From Candidatus Flexifilum breve (lineage in GTDB: Bacteria > Chloroflexota > Anaerolineae > Aggregatilineales > Phototrophicaceae), in the NCBI GenBank assembly GCA_016717205.1, contig JADKGC010000003.1:186001-250000 (forward strand): a DNA stretch of 64,000 nucleotides. Reading direction: 5' to 3'. A model generated the notes under the pieces. That model was not told where the DNA came from. It was given only the letters and a program-made list of their open reading frames with translations, and ran no database searches. A program made the position numbers and the translations under genes. Shown one piece after another: positions 41,917 to 51,788 of this stretch. Numbering within the stretch: position 1 is the first letter of the stretch; each line of letters begins with the position of its first letter.

Positions 41917-43163
41917 ACATCGGCTTTGTTTCAACGCGACTGGCGGGCGTGGACGGCGTGAGCCTTGAAGTCGCCAAGCTGGTGACGATCTTGCGCGAGA
42001 TGGGGAACGCATCGTTTTACTGCGCGGGCGAGCTCGACCCGGTCACGCCGCCCGCGCGCCTTGTGCCGGAGATGCACTTCACGCACCCAACGGCGAAGCG
42101 TTTGCATGATGAGGCGTTCAGCACGGCGCACCCGCCTGCGCGCCTGTTCCGCGAGATTTACGAGCAGGCGGACTTTTTGCGCGGCGAACTGCAAGCGTTC
42201 GTCGAGCAGTACGATCTCGATGTGATCGTGTCGCAGAATACCAACGCCATCCCGATGAACCTGTCGCTCGGCGTCGCCATTGCCGATCTGGCGCGGCGCA
42301 ACCGCGTCAAGGTGCTGTGTCATTCGCACGATTACTATTTCGAACGGACGCGTTTCATCAACAATGGGATTCAGAGCCTTCTTGACGAAGCCTTCCCGCC
42401 CAAGCTGGAAACCGTGCGTCATATGTCGATTAGCACGGTGATGCAGCAGCGACTTTACGCGTGGCGCGGCATCCCATCGCTGTACATGCCCAACATCTTC
42501 GACTATGAAAATCCGCCGCCGCCGCCCGACGACTACGCGCTCACGTTCCGCGCCGAACTCAGCTTGAGCCCCGATGACCTGATCATCTTGCAACCGACGC
42601 GCGTCATCCGGCGCAAGGTGATCGAGAAGGCGGTCGAATTGATGCGCAAGCTGGACGATCCGCGCCTCGTGCTGCTAATCACGGGCTACGAAGGCGACGA
42701 AGCGGGCGGCTACGGGGAATGGCTCAAAGAAGAAGCGGATCGGGCGGGTATTCGCTACCAGTTCATTGCCGACTACATCGGCGCGGAGCGCGGCGAACGG
42801 AATGGTCACCGCGTGTACACGCTGTGGGACATCTACCCGCAGGCGCACATCGCCACCTACCCGAGCGATTACGAAGGCTTCGGCAATGCCATGCTGGAAA
42901 TGCTGTACTTCCGCAAGCCGTTCATCATCCATACGTATCCGGTCTATGTAGCAGACATCAAGAGTCGCGGAATCAAGGCGGTTGAGTATCATTATGACCT
43001 CACCCCGGACGTGATCGCACAGACCCGCCGCTTGATCGACGATGCGGCGCTGCGGGACGACTGGACGGAGACTAATTACCGTGTGGCGACCGAGTGCTTC
43101 TCATACACGGTCGCGCGCCGCGTACTCGAAGAGGCTTTGAGGCGTTTTGATGAACCCTTCTGA
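41913..43163 (+). CDS. GT4-family glycosyltransferase
   Basis: This 416-residue GT-B enzyme begins MNIGFVSTRLAGVDGVSLEVAKL, the glycine-containing acceptor-side loop of GT4. The donor side has the conserved ILQPTRVIRRKVIEKAV and, near residue 325, PSDYEGFGNAMLEMLYFRKPFI, the E-x7-E motif that grips the nucleotide sugar. Acceptor and product are unknown. Its place inside a sugar-import operon, overlapped with a hydrolase and a phosphorylase gene, is unusual and suggests it makes or remodels the same glycoside that the others break down. Confidence 0.85.
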   Translation: MNIGFVSTRLAGVDGVSLEVAKLVTILREMGNASFYCAGELDPVTPPARLVPEMHFTHPTAKRLHDEAFSTAHPPARLFREIYEQADFLRGELQAFVEQYDLDVIVSQNTNAIPMNLSLGVAIADLARRNRVKVLCHSHDYYFERTRFINNGIQSLLDEAFPPKLETVRHMSISTVMQQRLYAWRGIPSLYMPNIFDYENPPPPPDDYALTFRAELSLSPDDLIILQPTRVIRRKVIEKAVELMRKLDDPRLVLLITGYEGDEAGGYGEWLKEEADRAGIRYQFIADYIGAERGERNGHRVYTLWDIYPQAHIATYPSDYEGFGNAMLEMLYFRKPFIIHTYPVYVADIKSRGIKAVEYHYDLTPDVIAQTRRLIDDAALRDDWTETNYRVATECFSYTVARRVLEEALRRFDEPF

Positions 43164-44775
43164 TCGGATTCGCCAACTGCTCGGCGACCTGTACCCGGAG
43201 CAGGTCGAGTCGCTGTTCGTCCAGATTGGCGAGCGACTGCGCAAGCTCCAGGTGCCGCCTGCGCAGGGCGACTACTTCTCGGAAAAGACGATCACGCTGA
43301 TCACCTACGGTGATACGCTGCGCCGTGACGGTGAACAGCCGCTGCAAACGCTGCGTCACTTCCTTGACGACAATGCCTACGACTTGATCGACACCGTGCA
43401 CATTCTGCCGTTTTACCCGTATTCGTCGGATGACGGCTTCTCGGTGATCGACTACTACGCGGTCAACCCAGTGCTCGGTGCTTGGGACGATGTGCGGGCG
43501 CTCAGCCGCGACTATCGCCTGATGTTCGACGCAGTGATCAATCATATGTCGGCGCAGAGCGACTGGTTCCAGCGCTTCCTCGCCGATGATCCTGACTATA
43601 CGCAGTTGTTCATGACCGAAGCGCTGGAGACGGATTTGAGCGCCGTCGTGCGTCCGCGCACCTCGCCGCTGCTCACCCCGTTCACCAAAGCGGACGGCGA
43701 GACGGTGCATGTCTGGACCACATTCAGCGCCGATCAGGTCGATCTCGACTTCCGCGCGCCCGCGACCTTCCTGCGCATCCTCGACGTGCTGCTCTATTAC
43801 GTGGAACAGGGCGCGCAGGTCATCCGCCTCGACGCGATCGCCTTCATGTGGAAGATCGCTGGAACGAGCAGCCTGCACCTGCCGCAAACCCACGCCGTGA
43901 TCCAGTTGTTCCGCGCCGTGCTGGATGTGTACGCGCCGCACGTCATCCTCATCACTGAGACGAACGTGCCGCACGCCGAAAACATCTCGTACCTGCGCGC
44001 GGATGAAGCGCAGCTCGTCTACAACTTCACGCTGCCGCCGCTGCTGCTGCACACGCTGATCACCGGAAACGCGGTCAAATTGGCAGACTGGATCAACAGC
44101 CTGCCCGCGCCGACGGCGCGCACCACCTTCTTCAACTTCACCGCCTCGCACGACGGGATCGGTCTGCGCCCGGTCGAGGGGATTCTAGCGCCGGACGAAC
44201 TCGCGCAGATGATCGCCCACGTCGAAGCGAACGGCGGACGTGTCAGCTATCGCGCGCTCCCCGATGGGGGCCAGAAGCCGTATGAGCTTAACATCACCTA
44301 TGTCGATGCGACCGGATCGCCGGGGATCATGCCGAATCAGCATGTCAAGCGCTTTCTGCTGACGCAGGCGGTCATGCTGGCGCTGAGCGGCATTCCGGCA
44401 GTATATCTGCACAGCCTGCTCGGCACGCGCAATGACGCCGATGCCGTGGAACAACTCGGCTATAACCGTGCGATCAACCGCGCCAAGCTGGAAGCCGATC
44501 AACTGGAGACTGAACTGCACGACGCGGATACTTTCCGCGCGCAGGTCTTCAACGCTTACGCCGATCTCGTGCGCGCACGGCGTGGCCACCCCGCCTTTCA
44601 TCCACTCGGGTCGCAGCGCGCCTATACGCTCAATGAGGGGCGCGTGCTCGCCCTCGAACGAACTGCGCCGGGCGGCGGCGAACGCCTGCTCGCGCTGTTT
44701 AACTTCAGCGATCAGCCGCAGACGGTCGAACACGGCGAGCTCGCGCCGTACGAGTCGCGGTGGATTATGGGGTAG
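43150..44775 (+). CDS. GH13_18 sugar phosphorylase (sucrose/glucosylglycerate phosphorylase-like)
   Basis: This 541-residue member of the GH13 subfamily 18 would cleave an alpha-glucoside with phosphate to give glucose 1-phosphate. Visible motifs: DTVHILPFYPYSSDDGFSVIDY, VIRLDAIAFMWK (nucleophile Asp), ILITETNVPHAENISY (acid/base Glu) and FFNFTASHDGIGLRP. The TETNVPHAEN form resembles glucosylglycerate-phosphorylase-type members more than classic sucrose phosphorylase, but specificity is not settled. The ATG at 43150 lies 14 bases inside the GT4 gene. It ends the operon at a pair of strong hairpins. Confidence 0.9.
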   Translation: MNPSDRIRQLLGDLYPEQVESLFVQIGERLRKLQVPPAQGDYFSEKTITLITYGDTLRRDGEQPLQTLRHFLDDNAYDLIDTVHILPFYPYSSDDGFSVIDYYAVNPVLGAWDDVRALSRDYRLMFDAVINHMSAQSDWFQRFLADDPDYTQLFMTEALETDLSAVVRPRTSPLLTPFTKADGETVHVWTTFSADQVDLDFRAPATFLRILDVLLYYVEQGAQVIRLDAIAFMWKIAGTSSLHLPQTHAVIQLFRAVLDVYAPHVILITETNVPHAENISYLRADEAQLVYNFTLPPLLLHTLITGNAVKLADWINSLPAPTARTTFFNFTASHDGIGLRPVEGILAPDELAQMIAHVEANGGRVSYRALPDGGQKPYELNITYVDATGSPGIMPNQHVKRFLLTQAVMLALSGIPAVYLHSLLGTRNDADAVEQLGYNRAINRAKLEADQLETELHDADTFRAQVFNAYADLVRARRGHPAFHPLGSQRAYTLNEGRVLALERTAPGGGERLLALFNFSDQPQTVEHGELAPYESRWIMG

Positions 44776-44793
44776 TACCGACCCCACCCCCGG

Positions 44794-44863
44794 CCCCTCC
44801 CCGAATTCAGGGAGGGGAGCCAACAGACTCGCAGTAGCTCCCCCTCTCCGCTCGGAGAGGGGG
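44794..44863. terminator. Two strong hairpins between convergent operons
   Basis: Hairpin one: CCCCTCCC (44794-44801) with GGGAGGGG (44810-44817). Hairpin two: CCCCCTCTCCG (44840-44850) with CGGAGAGGGGG (44853-44863). They lie between the phosphorylase stop and the GH36 stop on the opposite strand, so they probably terminate both. There is no T-run. Confidence 0.6.
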
Positions 44864-44881
44864 TTGGGGGGTGAGGTTTAC

Positions 44882-46819
44882 TTAAGGCAGATGCTCCGGC
44901 GCGGTGCGAATCGGCTCGTTCGCCAGAAAGATCAGCGCGCCGTCGTGCGGGGCGAGTGTTACCGTGAGGCGGTCAAGCGGGTCAGGGTAGGCGCGATCCG
45001 CCGTCCAGTCGTAAGCATACAGAGGAAGGCAAATCCCAAGTATCGCCAGTGGATACACGCGCTCGACCGAGATTTCGCCAGCGTTCAGGATGAAGACGGC
45101 GCGATCAATGCCGTTACTTCTCACCTGGACGATGACCGGGTCAATCGCGCGGCCTTCAGGTCGTCCACGCGCATCCGTGCCATAGGCGAACGTCGATTTG
45201 CCCAGCAGGGGATAGGCACACTCCGCGCCAAACGCCGCATCTTGGGCGATCAATTTCCAAAGACGTAAGCGTTCCGGCGACAATTCCGCGAGATTATCGC
45301 TCGTCATGATGACCTGACCCGCCATGCCCGCGTAGATCGCCAGCGAGCGCACTTCAATGTCGCTCAGGTTATGGAAGCGGTCACGGAGGAGGATGCAGTC
45401 AGGGTCGGCGCGCCAGAACATCCCGTTCGCGAAATTGCGCAGCAGACTATCGCGCAGCATGGACTGCGCCGAGTAGTCGCCGCGCCACTCCACGCCGACA
45501 TCGCGCCCGATGCGCAGCGCATCAACCAATCCAATCGACGCAAATAAGGGACAACCGCAGCCCAACCAGAGCGCGTCCTCGCCAATCGTTTCGCGGATCA
45601 TCTCTGCGGTGCGCCGCCAGATTTCGATGCGTGTCAGGCCGGGCGTGTGCCACACCGCCCGATCCGGCCCGTATTCGCTGCCAAAGTGCATAAAATCGGT
45701 CTTGAAGTACTCACAGCCCCACTCATAGCGCCACACGCGGAACACCTCACGCAAATAGGCGAAGGCGTCGGGGTGCGTCGTATCGAGGATGTAGTAGGCC
45801 TCGCTGCGTTTGTGCCAGCGGAACTCGGCGTAGAACTGCATGTGGGCGATGGGTTGGCCGTCGTGATCTTTGACCACCCAGTCGGGATGATCGCGGTACA
45901 GCTTACTCCGGTTGCCGACCATGAATGGCGCGATCCACAGCCCCGGCGTGAAGCCTGCCGCGCGAATATCATCCAGCACGGGTTTCATGCCGCGCGGGAA
46001 CTGCGGTTTCACGTCCAGCCAGTCGCCCATCTCCGGCGTGAACCCATCATCGATCTGGAACACACGCATGTTCAGGTGTTCGCGCTGGTTGACTTCCGCC
46101 GCCGCCCGCAGGTGTTCGAGGATGTTCTCTTCCGTAATGGCGGCATATAGGTTGTACCACGAGCACCAACCGGAAATGCCTTCAAAGCCTTCCCCACGTT
46201 GATCATCACCGATCGGTTCAGCCCATTCTTGAAGAGCATGTTCGTAGGGATTGGTCGACTCGATGATATCCAGTTGTTCAGATTCGCACCCGTCAGCATG
46301 TGCTTTGCGATCCCACAGTGTTTCAATGAGCAGCGTGTACGGCGTCTGGCGGTTGTCGAGCGTGAGGGTGTGTTGAAAGCGATCATGTCGATGAAAACCG
46401 ATGACCACACTCCCCGCACCATAGCGCGGGAGCAATTGCGTCAGCGCGTAACCTTGAATCAATCCGGGCGGCGCAGTTTCCGGTTCGATGTAGCTCGCGC
46501 CATCCCAACTGTAGTAGCCCATGCGCAGAAACGCGCGCAGATTGGTCAACCAGGTGAAGGCGATCCCGAACGAGTCGAGCACGATTTCGGCGGGCAAGCC
46601 GCTGAGGCCATAGAGCAGATGATCCGCATACTTTTGGTTGATTTCAACGTAAAACGTTCCAGTGAGGGGCGTTGGCAAGCTACATTCATAGCGTCCCGGT
46701 CGCGCCGCGCGCCAAACCGCCGCTTCAACTCGAGCGCCGTTGATCACCGGGAGCAGTTCGCCAAGACCGACAAATTCGGTCTCGATTGACAGCACTCCCG
46801 AACGTAGGGCAACGTTCAC
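44882..46819 (-). CDS. GH36-like alpha-galactosidase-type glycosidase
   Basis: This 645-residue clan-D glycosidase has an N-terminal beta domain and a barrel with SGWCSWYNLYAAITEENI, FQIDDGF and the nucleophile Asp375 in CEYFKTDFM; the likely acid/base is Asp440 in RIGRDVGVEW. It is related to alpha-galactosidase and raffinose-synthase-type enzymes; substrate unproven. No signal peptide is present. It begins with a GTG whose GTGA overlaps the stop of the Gfo/Idh gene, so translation is coupled. It is the last gene of a three-gene unit with two oxidoreductases. Confidence 0.87.
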   Translation of the reverse strand: MNVALRSGVLSIETEFVGLGELLPVINGARVEAAVWRAARPGRYECSLPTPLTGTFYVEINQKYADHLLYGLSGLPAEIVLDSFGIAFTWLTNLRAFLRMGYYSWDGASYIEPETAPPGLIQGYALTQLLPRYGAGSVVIGFHRHDRFQHTLTLDNRQTPYTLLIETLWDRKAHADGCESEQLDIIESTNPYEHALQEWAEPIGDDQRGEGFEGISGWCSWYNLYAAITEENILEHLRAAAEVNQREHLNMRVFQIDDGFTPEMGDWLDVKPQFPRGMKPVLDDIRAAGFTPGLWIAPFMVGNRSKLYRDHPDWVVKDHDGQPIAHMQFYAEFRWHKRSEAYYILDTTHPDAFAYLREVFRVWRYEWGCEYFKTDFMHFGSEYGPDRAVWHTPGLTRIEIWRRTAEMIRETIGEDALWLGCGCPLFASIGLVDALRIGRDVGVEWRGDYSAQSMLRDSLLRNFANGMFWRADPDCILLRDRFHNLSDIEVRSLAIYAGMAGQVIMTSDNLAELSPERLRLWKLIAQDAAFGAECAYPLLGKSTFAYGTDARGRPEGRAIDPVIVQVRSNGIDRAVFILNAGEISVERVYPLAILGICLPLYAYDWTADRAYPDPLDRLTVTLAPHDGALIFLANEPIRTAPEHLP

Positions 46820-47805
46820 AGGGCAACCTCCCGGCGTTCCTCAGCGGAGCGCCGCGCCGCCAGCACCAGTTCGAGGATCGTCGCCCCGTCGCGCAGCGGC
46901 GTGCGCGTCTGTCCACCCGATTGGATGGCCGTGAGCAGATCGCGCAGCATGGCCACGCGCATATCCCGCAGCGAGTCGATCTTGGTGACGGGCGTATCCG
47001 GCTGATCAGTGTGCGTGAAGGCCGCCATGTTGGCGCTCGCAAAATCGGCGGTCAGCTTTTCCGCCACCACGCGGTAATCGCCGATCCATTTACCGGGGAC
47101 GGCATTGTTGGTCGCCGTGATGACTCCCATCCCCCCATTGGCAAATGTGACCGTCGTCGCGCTCGTGTCTTCGCTGGTGTAGCCCGGCACACCGTTATGA
47201 AACAGATTTGCTTGTCGGCTGTAGACGGCGACGGGCTGTCCCATGAAATAGCGCATCAGGTCGAACAGGTGAATCGCCTGTTCGATCACCTGCCCGCCGG
47301 ATTTATCCCGGTCGCGCCACCACGATGCATGCAGCGCATTGCAGAAGTAGCGTCCGTTGAAGAGGGCGACGCCGCCTGTTTTACCTTCCGCTTGCAGCGC
47401 CTTAAACGCCTCGACTGCCTCGCCAAAGCGGAACTGAAACCCGACCTGCGTCTTGATTCCGGCACGCTCGACGGCACCGACCATGCGCCATGCCTGCTCT
47501 GCAGCGAGCGCTATCGGCTTTTCCATCAGGATGTGGATGCCGTTGGCCGCTGCCCGTTCCACCTCATCCGTGTGCGCGAAGGGCGGCAGCGCGATCACGA
47601 CGAGATCGAGCTGCGCTTCATCAAGCAAAGCGCGATTGTCGGTGTAAATCGCGGCTTCTGGCGCGTATTTCGCCGCGAACGCGCGCGCTTTCTCCTCGGT
47701 GCGGTTGCTCAGCGCGACAATCTCCACGCCTTCGTCTTTCAAGCTGTTGATGACGGCGGCATGCCGTCCGGCGACGTCGCCCGTACCCATGATCCCAATG
47801 CGCAT
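46816..47805 (-). CDS. Gfo/Idh/MocA-family oxidoreductase
   Basis: This 329-residue NAD(P)-dependent enzyme has the Rossmann motif IGIMGTGDVAGRH at residues 3-15, the family MEKPIA (Lys-Pro) and a C-terminal domain with GGQVIEQAIHLFDLMRYF containing the usual His-x3-Asp. The ATG at 47805 shares its A with the stop of the MDR gene (TGATG on the coding strand). Its pairing with a GH36 and an MDR enzyme suggests oxidation of a sugar or sugar alcohol released by the glycosidase; substrate unknown. Confidence 0.88.
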   Translation of the reverse strand: MRIGIMGTGDVAGRHAAVINSLKDEGVEIVALSNRTEEKARAFAAKYAPEAAIYTDNRALLDEAQLDLVVIALPPFAHTDEVERAAANGIHILMEKPIALAAEQAWRMVGAVERAGIKTQVGFQFRFGEAVEAFKALQAEGKTGGVALFNGRYFCNALHASWWRDRDKSGGQVIEQAIHLFDLMRYFMGQPVAVYSRQANLFHNGVPGYTSEDTSATTVTFANGGMGVITATNNAVPGKWIGDYRVVAEKLTADFASANMAAFTHTDQPDTPVTKIDSLRDMRVAMLRDLLTAIQSGGQTRTPLRDGATILELVLAARRSAEERREVAL

Positions 47806-48851
47806 CACACACCTCCAAATTCAAGCACAGCGAGCAGCACTTCGTTCGGGCGTTCGTCGATCAGCCGGTACATCGACTCGGCGTCCGCAAACGGGGCGCG
47901 GTGCGTAATCAGCGCGCGCAGATCGAGCACACCATCGGCCTGCAAGCGGATCGCCGACTGCCACAGGCGCAGCTTCGTCCAACGGTAGCTGAGTTCAGGT
48001 GACACGCCGGAAATCTGCGAACACACGAGGTTGATCCGGTTATGGTGAAACTCCGCGCCGAGCGTCAAGCCCTTGGCTTCACCTTGAAAGAAGCCCATCG
48101 CCACCACCCGCGCCGAGTAGGCGGCGGCGCGAATCGCCTCGTTGAGCGCGATGGTCGAACCGGACACTTCGATGCACACATCCGCGCCTAGGCCGCCCGT
48201 CAAATCCTTGATCGCCTCGGCGGCGCTGCCCTGCCCCGCGTTCAGCACAACATCCGCGCCCAGGCGCTGCGCCATCTCCAAGCGCGAGTCAAGCAAGTCG
48301 ACCGCAATGACTTTCGCGCCGGAACGTTTCGCCATCAGCGCGACGATTTGCCCGAGCGCGCCCAGTCCGAAGATCGCGACCGTATCCCCTAAGCGGATCG
48401 CCGCATCATGCACGCCGTTTAGCGCGATTGCGCCGAGATGCGAGAAAATGCCGCACAGCGGATCAAGACCAGCGGGCATCAGGCGCGGGCGGGCATAGTC
48501 GACTTTGGCCACATGGTGCGTGCGATGTCCCCAGGTACCAAACAGGTGTGCGCCGACCGGGATGTCGCTCACCGCCGCGCCGACTTCGACGACTTGGCCG
48601 ACCTCCTCATAGCCGAGATTCAGCACCGGATAGCTAAAGCTCGGCTCCGCTGAATCGACGAACAAGCGCCGATCAGCATCCCAACGGCGCGTCAGATAGG
48701 GATTCGTGCCCCGCCAGTAAGTCAGTTCCGTCCCGGCGCTGATGCCGGAATAGAGGGTTTGAATGCGGACTTCGTCGGGCTGCAGCGGCGGATCAGAGAG
48801 GGTTTGAAAAGCGCCAGAATAGGGAGCATCAAAAACAAATAAGGTACTCAT
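47805..48851 (-). CDS. Medium-chain dehydrogenase/reductase lacking zinc ligands
   Basis: This 348-residue MDR protein has the Rossmann core AIFGLGALGQIVALMAKRSGAKVIAVD in its second half. The position normally holding the catalytic cysteine reads YSGISAGTELTYW and the four-cysteine structural-zinc lobe is absent, so it is probably a zinc-independent member despite the usual annotation as zinc alcohol dehydrogenase. The first gene of the unit, with ATG at 48851; the promoter must lie in 48852-49000, where an imperfect inverted repeat (CCCGTTGGTCAGC / GCTGGTCAACGGG) at about 48920-48956 could be an operator. Substrate unknown. Confidence 0.87.
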   Translation of the reverse strand: MSTLFVFDAPYSGAFQTLSDPPLQPDEVRIQTLYSGISAGTELTYWRGTNPYLTRRWDADRRLFVDSAEPSFSYPVLNLGYEEVGQVVEVGAAVSDIPVGAHLFGTWGHRTHHVAKVDYARPRLMPAGLDPLCGIFSHLGAIALNGVHDAAIRLGDTVAIFGLGALGQIVALMAKRSGAKVIAVDLLDSRLEMAQRLGADVVLNAGQGSAAEAIKDLTGGLGADVCIEVSGSTIALNEAIRAAAYSARVVAMGFFQGEAKGLTLGAEFHHNRINLVCSQISGVSPELSYRWTKLRLWQSAIRLQADGVLDLRALITHRAPFADAESMYRLIDERPNEVLLAVLEFGGV

Positions 48852-49070
48852 AGACAGGCTTTCTCATAAGTCAATCCTCCCCTGAGCATACCTCACGGCG
48901 TGGAAAAGGCGGTAATCCCGTTGGTCAGCATCCCGCGTTTAGCTGGTCAACGGGTAGAGCATGTGCCGTATTGTTCCTTAAGTGCTGTATCGGGGAATTA
49001 GTTGAAGAGGAAATTGGAGGGGTGTACGACCGTGCGGCCCCTCCCAATAGTTATCGGACGGCGGGAGCGC

Positions 49071-50536
49071 TTAGCGGCCTGCGTTCCACTGGTGTTCGGC
49101 ATCCTCAAGCTGAAGGCGAAACCAGTGATGAATGTCGTTTTGCCGCACCTGCGCTTTGAGTTTGGTGGCGCGGTCGTGCCGCTCCGCCTCGGGCATATCG
49201 AGCGCCTGCCGGAGCGCTTCGCGGGTGCCGTAAACGTCGTAGGGCGAAACCAGCAGCGCAGCGTCGCCGAAACCTTCGGCCACACCCGCTTCTTCCGACA
49301 GGATGACCACCCCGTCCTGACGGTTGAGCGCCGCGCCCTCTTTCGCCACCAGATTCATGCCATCGGCGAGCGGGTTGACGAGCAGAACATCATACAACGT
49401 GAACGCCGCCACCGCCCGGTCATAATTGTTGCCCAGCAGCACGCGGATCGGCTCCCACTCGCCATCGCTCAACGTCGCATTGATCTCGCCCACGAGCGCC
49501 ATCACTTCCCGCAGATAGCTGCGGTATTCGGTCACTTCGGTGCGCGATGGCACCAGCAGCGCCAGCATGTCCACCCGACCGCAGTATTCAGGATGGGCGA
49601 GCAGCAGATTGCGGAAGGCGAGGAAACCGCGCAGGATATTTTTGCTTGGCTCGACGCGATCCACGCGCAAAATGAGTTTTTGCCCTCGTACTGATTTTGG
49701 AGGCGCGCCACCTGCTGCTGCACTTCAGGGCTGTCCAAGCGCTGTTCCAGATACTCCACATCCACCGAAATCGGGTACGGGGTCGCCTCAACTTCGCGTC
49801 CCCGGAAGGCGAGGCGGCGCCACGGCTTGCTCACACGGACATCCGGGAGCACATCGACACACGTCTGGAGAAAGCGGCGGGTATCGCGCTCCGTCTGGAA
49901 GCCGACGCGATCCGCGTGCAGCATCGACGTGATGAGATCGCGGCGCATGGGCAGCGGCAGCATACGCCATGCATCCGCGCTCGGCCACGGAATGTGGAGA
50001 AACGACTGAATGATGACCCGATCGCCGACCAGTTCGCGCAGGAACCGCGGAAACAGGTACAGATGATAATCCTGCACCAGCACGAGGATGCGCCCTTCCA
50101 GTTGCTGAATGCTCTCCGCGACCGCCTGCGCTAATTGCCGGTTGATGGCAGTGTAGCCATTCGACCACGCTTTCCACGTGTTCTCATCAATAATGTGATG
50201 GCGCGGCGTATCGTGGAGTTGATGCTGCACAAACCAGAGCAGCGGATTGCTGATGACGTTGTAGTAGGCATGGTACTGCGCCGCGTCGGGCTGCACGAGA
50301 CGAATGCTCATCTCCCCCACTTGGTGGATGCCCTCGCCCATCAGGTGCAGCCACTCGCGATCCCCTTTGCTCAACGCGCACGAGATCCACAGGATCTCAT
50401 GCTGGCGCGCGACCGCGCTGAGGGCAGTGACCAGCCCCCCCGACCCGCGGACGGCGTGCGGCTCACCATCACGCACGGAAAACGAGAACGGTCCTCGGTT
50501 TGAAACGACTAAGATGTGCACAGTTTGGTTTTCCAT
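49071..50536 (-). CDS. otsA: Trehalose-6-phosphate synthase (one frameshift)
   Basis: This GT20 enzyme joins UDP-glucose and glucose 6-phosphate to trehalose 6-phosphate. The frame is broken at the T-run 49677-49681 (five A on the coding strand); adding one A gives YEGKKLILRVDRVEPSKNI and a 488-residue protein of normal length. Motifs: SNRGPFSF, RGSGGLVTAL, VQDYHLYLFP, FLHIPWPS, and in the second part VNPLADGMNLVAKE. The ATG at 50536 overlaps the stop of otsB (ATGA), so phosphatase and synthase are coupled, in the order otsB-otsA. Confidence 0.93.
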
Positions 50537-51393
50537 CAGTTTTCCCCTAGGCTTTGACGAGCAGTGGGCGGTGTTCGGTGCTCCAGTATCCAGCGCAAAC
50601 AGTGCGTGACATCCGGCACGCCATTGGCTGTCAAATCACAAACGGCGAAAAGATCCGGCGGTGTGGTCGGATGCACGACACCAACCGACAGGGTTTGCAG
50701 GTCGCGGGTCGGGTCGGCGGCCAGTTCGCGCAGCGCGCGCATGGCGGCGTAATCGGTCACGTCATCGCCGAAAAAGATCACGCTCTCTAGCTGATAGTCG
50801 TCGGCAATGGCGCGAACGGCCGTGCCCTTGTCCAGGCGCAGCGGCGGCTTGATATCCCAGATGAACTGGCCCGCGCTCAATTGCAGCCCCGTCAGCGTAC
50901 ACAACGGCAGCAGATGCGCCTGTAACTGCGCCTTGGTCGACTCCGGGTCAGCGGCCAAACGATAGTGGATCGACCCGGTAACATCTTTGTCCTCGACGAT
51001 GACGCCCGCCATCTCTAGAGCGCGCACCGCATTGAGCACGGTCTGCAGCCGCTCACGCCACGCAAGGGCGGTCTCGACCAGCCTTGGCCCATCAGCGGAC
51101 CAGCTTTCCAGCCCGTGATTCCCATAGTAGACGAGCTGCGGACGCGTTAACCGCGCGCGGACATCCTGTACGCTCCGGCCAGACACAAGCGCGACCACCG
51201 TCACCCGCTCCGCCAGTCCGTCGAGGAGGCGCGCGTTCTCCGGAACGATAGTCGCCACATCGGGATGCGGGGCGAACGCGCTTAACGTACCATCAAAGTC
51301 TGAGATGAGGCCGAAGCGCGAGCGTGCAAGCACACGCTGAAGCCGATCCGTGTGCTGTTCCCAGTGCTGATCCACCGCTTGTTTCACGCCCAC
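50536..51393 (-). CDS. otsB: Trehalose-6-phosphate phosphatase
   Basis: This 285-residue HAD-superfamily phosphatase has the catalytic motif SDFDGTLS with Asp32 and Asp34, VALVSGRS, a GNHGLE cap-domain element and the acidic motif FFGDDVTDYAAM. It dephosphorylates trehalose 6-phosphate made by otsA, encoded immediately downstream. Trehalose is a stress and osmotic protectant. The promoter must lie in the 395-base gap to the next gene. Confidence 0.94.
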   Translation of the reverse strand: MGVKQAVDQHWEQHTDRLQRVLARSRFGLISDFDGTLSAFAPHPDVATIVPENARLLDGLAERVTVVALVSGRSVQDVRARLTRPQLVYYGNHGLESWSADGPRLVETALAWRERLQTVLNAVRALEMAGVIVEDKDVTGSIHYRLAADPESTKAQLQAHLLPLCTLTGLQLSAGQFIWDIKPPLRLDKGTAVRAIADDYQLESVIFFGDDVTDYAAMRALRELAADPTRDLQTLSVGVVHPTTPPDLFAVCDLTANGVPDVTHCLRWILEHRTPPTARQSLGEN

Positions 51394-51788
51394 CTGCTCC
51401 TAATCCATCCATTTGTGACTTAATGAAGAATTAAATGTCTTATCAGGATACTATAAAAGACATTTCGATTGTCATTACAAACGGACTCAACACCCTAATT
51501 TCGGCAGATACACGCGTCATCCAAGGTGGAGTGGCCAGGCCGCACTGCGGCTCGAACCCTGGCCAAGTTTGCTGCTGGACTAGGCGAATTCTTCAGCCTT
51601 CCGTACCATACATTGCGCATAAAATTAAGTGAGTACCGCTACGCAGCTCGGTTTAACGTCCCGCTTCCGCCGCGCCTGCGCTGGGCATAGTTGTCGGTTC
51701 TCGGTTAAGTTATTTCGGCACCGGAATTTTTCGTTAGTCGGTTTTACTGCTGTGTGCACGCCCAGCATCCAGGTTGAGGCAGTATCAG
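51394..51788. other. Divergent intergenic region upstream of otsB and the membrane glycosyltransferase
   Basis: 395 bases, AT-richer near 51415-51500, likely holding both promoters. The word GGCTCGAACCC near 51549 resembles a tRNA T-arm but the surrounding bases do not form a cloverleaf. No gene is supported. Confidence 0.4.

Noticed and set aside
43072..44151. 359-codon antisense frame opposite GT4 and phosphorylase genes
   Set aside because: Spans the junction of two clear coding genes on the other strand; no family content.
51500..51580. tRNA-like T-arm word GGCTCGAACCC
   Set aside because: The acceptor, D- and anticodon arms do not pair in the surrounding bases.
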